A model generated the notes under the pieces. The model was not told the DNA's origin. It did no database searches and saw nothing but the letters and a program-made list of their open reading frames with translations. Of a stretch of 23,795 nt of DNA, positions 16,570-21,864 are shown piece after piece; position 1 is the stretch's first letter; each line of letters starts with the position of its first letter. Position numbers and translations under genes: made by a program. Source of the stretch: JAFAVZ01 sp036009105 (GTDB lineage Bacteria > Acidobacteriota > Thermoanaerobaculia > Gp7-AA8); NCBI GenBank assembly GCA_036009105.1, contig DASYMJ010000040.1, positions 1 through 23,795 of the forward strand, read 5' to 3'.

Positions 16570-17501
16570 CCGGCCAGCACCACCTTCGGCTTGATCTCCG
16601 CCGGCCCCCCCTCCCGCAGCACGTTGGCCACCTCGCCGATGGCGATCAACTGATCGTGCGGGTTGCCGAGGGCGAGCAGGTCGCCGGCTTTGACGACGGC
16701 GGCGGGGGTGAGGATCACCGACTGGCCGCGCATCAGCTTCCCCTGCGCTGCCCAATCGATGCGCACCTTCTCCAGCGGCAGCTCCACCTCCGACAGCGAC
16801 TGGAACTGAGGCGCCGCGAGGATCTCCTCCACCGGCGCCTCGGACATCCGGTCGAAGCCGATGGCGTCCTCGATCCGGAAGTGGCCGATGCGCGTGCGGC
16901 GCAGCTCCTTGAGGTGCGCCGGCACGCCGGCCGCCGCACCGAGGTCGTGGGCGAGGGAGCGGACGTAGGTGCCGGCCGAGGAGCGGACGCGGAACTGCAC
17001 GGTCGAGCCCTGGACGGCGAGGATCTCGAATTCGTAGACGGTGACTTTCTTCGGCGTCAGCGCCGCGGTCTCCCCCTTGCGCGCGAGCTCGTAGGCGCGC
17101 ACGCCGCCGACCTTTTTGGCGGAGAACTGGGGCGGCATCTGTTCGAGCTCGCCGAGGAAGCGGGCCACGAGCGGCTGGAAATCGATGTGCTCCACGTTCT
17201 GCTCGACCGGATCGCCGGCCGGCTCGCCGACGGCGTCATAGGAGTCGGTGGCCCAGCCGAACTGGATGGTGCCCTCGTACGTCTTCTCCATCCCCATCAG
17301 GTAAGCCTGCAGGCGGGTGGCCTTGCCGACGCAGAGGACGAGCAGGCCCGTGGCCAGCGGGTCGAGCGTGCCGGTGTGGCCGACTTTCTTGATGCGGGAG
17401 CGGCGGCGGAACCGCTCCACCGCGTCATGGCTGGTGATGCCGGTCTTCTTGTCGACCAGCAGCAGGCCGTCGACTCTCGGTTCGGAACGGGATGAATGCA
17501 T
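16566..17501 (-). CDS. truB: tRNA pseudouridine(55) synthase TruB
   Basis: Makes pseudouridine 55 in the T loop of tRNAs. The 311-residue length is normal. Seen: the N-terminal DGLLLVDKKTGITSHDAV (11-28), the catalytic motif GHTGTLDPLATGLL with Asp47, the conserved KTYEGTIQFGWATDSYDAVG segment, RVRSSAGTYVRSLAHDLG and a C-terminal PUA-like part (about 240-311). ATG 17499-17501 has no strong Shine-Dalgarno. Its stop overlaps the next gene's start by 4 bp. In many bacteria truB directly follows rbfA; here 3.6 kb of other genes lie between them. Confidence 0.97.
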   Translation of the reverse strand: MHSSRSEPRVDGLLLVDKKTGITSHDAVERFRRRSRIKKVGHTGTLDPLATGLLVLCVGKATRLQAYLMGMEKTYEGTIQFGWATDSYDAVGEPAGDPVEQNVEHIDFQPLVARFLGELEQMPPQFSAKKVGGVRAYELARKGETAALTPKKVTVYEFEILAVQGSTVQFRVRSSAGTYVRSLAHDLGAAAGVPAHLKELRRTRIGHFRIEDAIGFDRMSEAPVEEILAAPQFQSLSEVELPLEKVRIDWAAQGKLMRGQSVILTPAAVVKAGDLLALGNPHDQLIAIGEVANVLREGGPAEIKPKVVLAG

Positions 17502-17515
17502 GCGGCGCGTAATTT

Positions 17516-17597
17516 ATCAGCGATCGGCGATGAGCGGCCGGCGATCAGGAACGACGAGCACGGCGCCACCTCGATCCGCTGATCGCTAATCGCTGAT
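17516..17597. repeat. Heptamer inverted repeat (unit GCGATCA) between truB and tetR
   Basis: Left arm 17516-17537 and right arm 17576-17597 are inverse with 19 of 22 positions matching. Each is a 7-nt-period array (right arm on the minus strand: GCGATCA, GCGATTA, GCGATCA). The left array continues more loosely to about 17550. The spacer is 38 nt. The right arm encodes the last residues (AISD) and the TAG stop of the TetR gene; the left arm lies 15 bp upstream of the truB start. Confidence 0.85.
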
Positions 17598-18269
17598 CGC
17601 CACGTCCCGGATCAACGCCGTCACCCGCTTGCGCAGCGGTCCCATGAGCGGCAGGCCGGAGAGCTGGATCAGGCGCACGATCAGCTCCAGCGAGCCGTCC
17701 ACCAGGCGCCGCGTGCGGCGCTGGCCGGGTGAGTGGTCGTAGACGTAGAAGAGCATCACGCCGAGCTGAAACATCCACAGCAGGCGCGGGAGATCGTGCT
17801 GCAGGTCCTTCGGCACCTTCGTGCCGGAGCCCTCGATCGCGGTGCGGAAGAAACCGATGCCTTCCTCCCGGATCGGTTCCGTCTCCTTGCCGAAGGGCGA
17901 GAGCGGATGCTCCGGGTCCATGCCGATGCGCACCAGGCCGACGAGCAGGCGGCGATGATTGGCGAACTGGTCGAGGTTCACATCGATCACGGCGCGGATG
18001 CGCTTCTTCAGGTCGGTCGACTTCTCCATCATCGGGATGGAGATCCCGCGCGCGACTTCCGCCGTGCGCAGGTAGAAGGCCATCACCAGCTCTTCCTTGG
18101 AGCGGAAGTAGTAGTAGGTGGCCCCGGTGGCGACGCCCGCCGCGGCGGCGATGTCGCGCATGGTCGTCTCGTCGAACCCCTTCTCCCGGAAGAGGCGCAG
18201 GGCGGCATCGACGATGCGCTCCCGCGTCTCCTCCGCCTTCGCCGTGGCCGGTTTTTCCCGTCGGGTCAC
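17586..18269 (-). CDS. TetR/AcrR family transcriptional regulator
   Basis: A 227-residue regulator. The N-terminal TetR helix-turn-helix is clear at about 15-62: RERIVDAALRLFREKGFD, then TTMRDIAAAAGVATGATYYYF and RSKEELV. The rest is an all-helical ligand/dimerisation domain of unknown ligand, ending in a basic amphipathic stretch. GTG 18267-18269 is the only plausible start; it lies 4 nt after the stop of the SDR gene, whose TGAAGG could help reinitiation. The two genes are therefore one operon and the regulator probably controls the SDR promoter, where two palindromes are found. The last four residues and stop codon come from the GCGATCA repeat arm. Confidence 0.92.
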   Translation of the reverse strand: MTRREKPATAKAEETRERIVDAALRLFREKGFDETTMRDIAAAAGVATGATYYYFRSKEELVMAFYLRTAEVARGISIPMMEKSTDLKKRIRAVIDVNLDQFANHRRLLVGLVRIGMDPEHPLSPFGKETEPIREEGIGFFRTAIEGSGTKVPKDLQHDLPRLLWMFQLGVMLFYVYDHSPGQRRTRRLVDGSLELIVRLIQLSGLPLMGPLRKRVTALIRDVAISD

Positions 18270-18273
18270 GCCT

Positions 18274-19254
18274 TCAGTATGACAGCGCGGCGGCGTGCTC
18301 CGCGTGGTCGCCGCGCCACTCGGTGATGAGGCTGCGCGCCGCATCCGGCCACGTCGCGTATTCGAAGTTGAAGCCGCTGCGGAGGAGCCGCGTGGGGACG
18401 ACGCGGCGGCTCTTGAGCAGCAACTCGGTCTCGGTGCGGTGGAAGAACGCCGCGGCCTCGAGCATCCACTTCGCGGAAGGCAGACCCAGACCGATGCCCC
18501 ACGCTTCGCGCAATCCGCGCATGAAGTCGGCGTTGGGGACCGGGTTCGGCGCGGAGAGGTTGACCGCGCCCTCCAGCTCGTCATGATCGATGAGCCAGGC
18601 CACGGCGCGGACAAAATCGCGGTGATGGATCCAGGACATCCACTGCTTCCCGCCGCCCTGCGCACCGCCGAGGCCCCAGCGGGCCAGGCCGAGGTAGGCG
18701 CGGAAGGCGCTGTCCGGCGAGGGGCTCATCACCACCGCGGTGCGCATCTTCACCTTGCGGGTGGAGGGCGTGGCCGCGGTGTCGCAGGCCCACTCCCAGG
18801 CGCGCGCCACCTCGATGCTGAAGCGCCAGCTGCGCGGCGCATAGGCCTCGGAGCCGCCGAGGATGCCGGTGCGCTCGTCGTTCGGCTTGTCGAAGCGGTG
18901 GGCGTAGATGGTGGCCGTGCTCGCCTGCAGCCAGACGCGCGGCGCCTTGCGGGCCAGGGAGATGGCCTGGCCCAGGACGGTGGTGGAGTCGACGCGCGAC
19001 TCGAGGATCTCGCGCCGGTTCGCCGCGCCGTAGCGGCAGTTCACGCTGCGGCCGGCGAGGTTGATCACGACATCCGCGCCGTCGACCTCGGAGCGCCACG
19101 GGCCGAGGGTCTTGCCGTTCCACTGCACGGTGCGCCAGGGCTGCTTTTCCGGATCGCGGGTCAGGACCACGACTTCGTCTCCTCTGTCGTGGAAGGCGCG
19201 GGCGAGGTGGGTGCCGAGGATGCCGGAGCCGCCGGGAATCACGATCTTGAACAT
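18274..19254 (-). CDS. TIGR01777/SDR39U1-type NAD(P)-dependent epimerase-like protein
   Basis: Short-chain dehydrogenase-fold protein of the YfcH/SDR39U1 group; the physiological substrate of the group is not established. The 326-residue product has a Rossmann motif GGSGILG (8-14), DVVINLAGRSVNCRYG near 60-76, QASTATIYA, WIHHRDFVRAV and a C-terminal DUF1731-like region (about 268-315: LPSAKWMLEAAAFF.. RVVPTRLLRSGFNFEY). ATG 19252-19254 has no Shine-Dalgarno and lies only 4 nt from a -10-like TATATT, so the transcript may be leaderless. The start codon sits inside a 14-bp perfect palindrome. It is followed by tetR after 4 nt. Confidence 0.92.
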   Translation of the reverse strand: MFKIVIPGGSGILGTHLARAFHDRGDEVVVLTRDPEKQPWRTVQWNGKTLGPWRSEVDGADVVINLAGRSVNCRYGAANRREILESRVDSTTVLGQAISLARKAPRVWLQASTATIYAHRFDKPNDERTGILGGSEAYAPRSWRFSIEVARAWEWACDTAATPSTRKVKMRTAVVMSPSPDSAFRAYLGLARWGLGGAQGGGKQWMSWIHHRDFVRAVAWLIDHDELEGAVNLSAPNPVPNADFMRGLREAWGIGLGLPSAKWMLEAAAFFHRTETELLLKSRRVVPTRLLRSGFNFEYATWPDAARSLITEWRGDHAEHAAALSY

Positions 19255-19260
19255 GTTCAA
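19247..19260. promoter_or_regulatory. Palindromic operator candidate 1 over the SDR start codon
   Basis: Perfect 14-bp palindrome TTGAACATGTTCAA covering the start codon and part of the -10 region of the SDR-tetR operon. Its 12-bp core TGAACATGTTCA recurs 50 bp away, centre to centre. Binding here would block transcription, which fits autoregulation by the operon's TetR protein. Confidence 0.6.
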
Positions 19261-19289
19261 TATATGGAGCCGAAAGGGCGGATTGTCAA
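19259..19289 (-). promoter_or_regulatory. Candidate sigma-70 promoter of the SDR-tetR operon
   Basis: A perfect -35 TTGACA (19289-19284) and a -10-like TATATT (19264-19259) separated by 19 bp, slightly longer than the usual 17. The predicted transcription start falls at or just inside the SDR ATG (19254), hence no leader. It lies exactly between two copies of the same palindrome. Confidence 0.55.
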
Positions 19290-19297
19290 GAGGAAGT

Positions 19298-19309
19298 TGA
19301 ACATGTTCA
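19298..19309. promoter_or_regulatory. Palindromic operator candidate 2 upstream of the -35
   Basis: Perfect 12-bp palindrome TGAACATGTTCA, identical to the core of the copy at 19247-19260. It sits 8 bp upstream of the -35 hexamer and overlaps the stop codon (19307-19309) of the erythromycin-esterase-family gene. Confidence 0.55.
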
Positions 19310-20515
19310 GCGGGAGGCCGGCGTGGCTCGATCAAAGTACGCCACGGCGTCGAAGGCGGCGCCGAGCGGCAGGGTGAGGTAGCCGGCCTGGAACCGCATC
19401 GGCCGTTCCTCGGCCAGCCATGACGCAACGGCCGCGGAACGGCGGAGCGGCAGGAGGAAGGGGCCTGTCCCGACGCTCTCCAGCGCCGCGTCGACGCTCC
19501 CCGGGGTGGCGGCGGTCTTGTCGTCCATCGACGGGCCGCCGTACGCGGTGGCGATGGCGCAGTACCGCCTGCCGAGCGCCGCGGCAAAGCGCGTTCCTGC
19601 TCCGGGGAATCTGCCCGGCGGCAGCGACGAGCCGGTGATCAGCACCTTCTGCACGTGAGCGTTGTGGGCCCAGTACACCGCCCGCTCCCCCGCCCGCAGC
19701 CGGCCCAGGACCCAGAGCGTGTTGTCCGCCATCGCCTGATCGCGCGGCGCGTCCGGCGCGAACGCGCCGAGGCGGAGCATCGTCTCGTTCTGCTGGATGA
19801 CCAGGGCTACACGCCGCGCCCATTCACCGCCCTGGACGTGTTCCACCAGCAGCTTGACGCCGCGCGTGAGGGCCGCCTTCTCATCGGCGGAAAGCGCGTC
19901 GTACTTTTGGGATGCCGCACGCCAATAGCCGCCGCTCAGCCGGACTGCCAGCGGCCGGATGGCGTCGATCTCGCCGGTGACGCCCGGATCCAGCTCCTGC
20001 AGGCGGTCCAATGCCGGCACCATGCTTCCCGCCCGCCCCGGAAGATCGGCGCCGTAGACGGCCACCGGATGGCCGCGGCCCGGACCGAGATTCCACTCCC
20101 GGAGCCACTGCATCGTGCGGCGGATCTCGGCCAGCGAGCCGTAGCCGCCGGGCAGCGCGGCATCGAAGTCGACCGTGGCCGTGCGGCCGCGGAGGTAGTC
20201 CTCCAGCGCCATCGCCTCCGGCAGTCCCGACTCGAGCACCAGCGCCGTGACGCGATGCCGTCGCACCAGGTCCTGCAGCAACTGCAGTCGAAAGGCGAGA
20301 AACGGCTGGACCTCGTGAACGCTCTCCCCCACACCGATCAACCGAGCCTCGGCCACGCGGCGGTCGAGAGCGCGAAACGAGCCGATGGGGACCGCGTGGG
20401 TTCGCGCCCAGGCCGTGAAGGCCGCGTCGGACTGCGCGGCGAGAGGAGCAGCGAGGAGCAGGAACGACGCGATCAGCGAGCGCAGGAACAAGAGAGGGGC
20501 CTCCCTGATCCCCAT
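19307..20515 (-). CDS. Erythromycin esterase family protein, secreted
   Basis: Member of the EreA/Q-like superfamily. Only some members hydrolyse macrolide lactones; many are of unknown function, so resistance is not implied. About 402 residues. Seen: a signal peptide (FLRSLIASFLLLAAPLAAQ, ending near 28), the core motif GVGESVHEVQPF (61-72, with E64 and H67 as candidate catalytic/metal residues), LVLESG (E95) and YWAHNAHV (281-288, with H284 and H287). ATG 20513-20515 lacks a Shine-Dalgarno. TTG at 20489-20491, eight codons in, has AGGGAGG 8 nt upstream and gives a cleaner signal peptide, so it may be the true start. It is divergent from orn across about 32 bp and is followed by the SDR gene with its own promoter. 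Confidence 0.88.
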   Translation of the reverse strand: MGIREAPLLFLRSLIASFLLLAAPLAAQSDAAFTAWARTHAVPIGSFRALDRRVAEARLIGVGESVHEVQPFLAFRLQLLQDLVRRHRVTALVLESGLPEAMALEDYLRGRTATVDFDAALPGGYGSLAEIRRTMQWLREWNLGPGRGHPVAVYGADLPGRAGSMVPALDRLQELDPGVTGEIDAIRPLAVRLSGGYWRAASQKYDALSADEKAALTRGVKLLVEHVQGGEWARRVALVIQQNETMLRLGAFAPDAPRDQAMADNTLWVLGRLRAGERAVYWAHNAHVQKVLITGSSLPPGRFPGAGTRFAAALGRRYCAIATAYGGPSMDDKTAATPGSVDAALESVGTGPFLLPLRRSAAVASWLAEERPMRFQAGYLTLPLGAAFDAVAYFDRATPASR

Positions 20516-20547
20516 ACGCGGACCGAGGAAGTTAGAATGCGCCCGCC

Positions 20548-21108
20548 ATGGCCGCGCGCGCGAAGCGAAGCAAAAAGTACCTGGTCTGGGTGGACTGCGA
20601 GATGACCGGGCTCGATCCGGAGAAGGACGTCCTCCTCGAGATCGCCACCATCATCACCGACTATGACCTCGACATCATCGCGGTCGGCCCGGAGCTGGCC
20701 ATCCGCCAGAGCGAGGCGCGGCTCAAGGGGATGGACGCGTGGAACCGCCGCACCCATGCCAAGAGCGGGCTGCTGGACCGGGTGCGGAATGAAGGGGTGA
20801 GCACGCGGGAGGCGGAGCGCGAGACGCTGGCCTTCGTGAAGAAGTACTGCTATGCCGGCAGCGCGCCGCTATGCGGGAACTCGGTGGGCCACGACAAGCG
20901 CTTCCTGGCGAAGCACATGCCGCAGTTCCTCCGCTTCCTGCACTACCGCATCATCGACGTCAGCTCGATCAAGGTCCTGGTGCGCGAGTGGTACGGCGAC
21001 AAGTTCAAGCCGCCGGAGAAGCCGGAAGTGCACCGCGCGATGGCGGACATCGAGCAGTCGATCGACGAGCTGCGGCACTACCGGGAGAAGGTGTTTGTGG
21101 AACGATGA
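20548..21108 (+). CDS. orn: Oligoribonuclease
   Basis: DEDDh 3'-5' exonuclease that degrades 2-5-mer RNAs (and pGpG). The 186-residue length is normal. Seen: the Exo I motif WVDCEMTGL (14-22, D16 and E18), LEIATIITD, an Exo II region with GNSVGHDKRFL (D115-type position), YRIIDVSSIK, and Exo III HRAMADI with the catalytic His and Asp. ATG 20548; TAGAAT (20533-20538) 9 nt upstream resembles a -10 box, so its leader may be extremely short, but no good -35 is visible. It lies on the strand opposite to the surrounding translation cluster. Its last codons (GAA CGA TGA) are the first bases of the AACGATG inverted repeat. Confidence 0.96.
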   Translation: MAARAKRSKKYLVWVDCEMTGLDPEKDVLLEIATIITDYDLDIIAVGPELAIRQSEARLKGMDAWNRRTHAKSGLLDRVRNEGVSTREAERETLAFVKKYCYAGSAPLCGNSVGHDKRFLAKHMPQFLRFLHYRIIDVSSIKVLVREWYGDKFKPPEKPEVHRAMADIEQSIDELRHYREKVFVER

Positions 21109-21186
21109 ACGATGACGGATGAACGATGAACAAAGGCAGGCAGGCCTTCGACCTTGTTCATCGTTCGTCCTTCATCGTTCATCGTT
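21101..21186. repeat. Heptamer inverted repeat (unit AACGATG), copy 2, between orn and rbfA
   Basis: Left arm 21101-21131 and right arm 21156-21186 are inverse with two mismatches in 31, each an AACGATG array, around a 24-nt spacer that itself contains AAGGC...GCCTT pairing. The orn stop (21106-21108) lies in the left arm and the rbfA stop (21172-21174) in the right arm, so both convergent genes end inside the element, each with ...ER-stop. It could act as a two-way transcription terminator or 3'-end stabiliser, although there is no T-run. Confidence 0.93.
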
Positions 21187-21561
21187 TTCCTCGTCTTCCA
21201 GCGCGGGAGCCGCGGTCTCGGCCGGCAGTACTTCCCGCAACAACGTCTCCACGCGCAGCGCGCGCATGGTCGTCTCGTCGTAGCGGAAGTCGAGCTCCGG
21301 CGTGTAGCGCAGGTGGATGCGCCGGCCGAGAGCGTGGCGCACGCGGCCGCGGGCCTCCTGGAGCTTCTCCACCAGCGCGCGCGTCTCGTCCTCCTTCAGG
21401 CCGCTCACGTACACGCGGGCGTAGTGCAGGTCGGGGCTGACCTCCACCTCGGTGAAGGAGCTGAAGCCGAGGGGCGGCTCCTGCACGTCGTGGCGGAAGA
21501 CCTCCACCAGCGCGTCGCGGATGGTCTCCCCTACCTTGGCAGTTCTGCGCGTCTTTCTCAT
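21172..21561 (-). CDS. rbfA: Ribosome-binding factor A
   Basis: Late 30S-subunit maturation factor that binds near helix 1 of 16S rRNA. 129 residues. Seen: the N-terminal MRKTRRTAKVGETIRDALVE, the KH-like core (FTEVEVSPDLHYARVYVS, about 36-53) and ALGRRIHLRYTPELDFRYDE. ATG 21559-21561 overlaps the ylxP stop by 4 bp (ATGA), implying coupled translation. The acidic C-terminus ends in NDER, encoded by the arm of the AACGATG repeat, so these last residues are repeat-derived rather than family-conserved. Confidence 0.96.
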   Translation of the reverse strand: MRKTRRTAKVGETIRDALVEVFRHDVQEPPLGFSSFTEVEVSPDLHYARVYVSGLKEDETRALVEKLQEARGRVRHALGRRIHLRYTPELDFRYDETTMRALRVETLLREVLPAETAAPALEDEENDER

Positions 21562-21863
21562 AAATCCGCTGTCTCGTCGAAGTCGAGTTTCTCGCTGGTC
21601 CAGCCGGCGAGCGTCGCGTCGGTGTTCGACTCGATGAAGTTGCCGATCTTCTCGAGCAAGGAGTCTGCCGTCGCCTGGTCGAGGGCCACGAAGGAGATGG
21701 CCAGCCGCGCCCGCTGATGCAGATCCTGCAGGGCCACCTCGTTGCACGAGCAGTGGAAGCGGTCCCGGAGCCTCTGCTTGAGGCTCCGGACCACCATCCG
21801 CTTGTCCTTGAGGGACTGGGCGAACTCGATGTGCAGCTCGAAGAGGATGACCGCGACGAGCAC
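21558..21863 (-). CDS. ylxP: DUF503 / YlxP-like protein
   Basis: A 101-residue protein of the DUF503 family, commonly found between infB and rbfA; its precise role is unclear, with ribosome assembly suggested by context. Seen: family pattern MLVAVILFELHI, then SLKDKRMVVRSLKQRLRDRF (17-36) and a C-terminal DSLLEKIGNFIES. It starts with GTG 21861-21863, one base after the infB stop, and overlaps rbfA by 4 bp, so infB-ylxP-rbfA are translated as a tight unit. Confidence 0.92.
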   Translation of the reverse strand: MLVAVILFELHIEFAQSLKDKRMVVRSLKQRLRDRFHCSCNEVALQDLHQRARLAISFVALDQATADSLLEKIGNFIESNTDATLAGWTSEKLDFDETADL

Positions 21864-21864
21864 G

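Noticed and set aside
19247..19309. LexA (SOS) boxes
   Set aside because: The half-sites GAAC and GTTC are separated by 2 nt rather than the 4 nt of known GAAC-N4-GTTC boxes. A TetR gene in the same operon is a better candidate.
19307..20515. Macrolide resistance gene on a mobile element
   Set aside because: There is no transposase, integrase or composition break. The Ere superfamily contains many proteins with no link to resistance.
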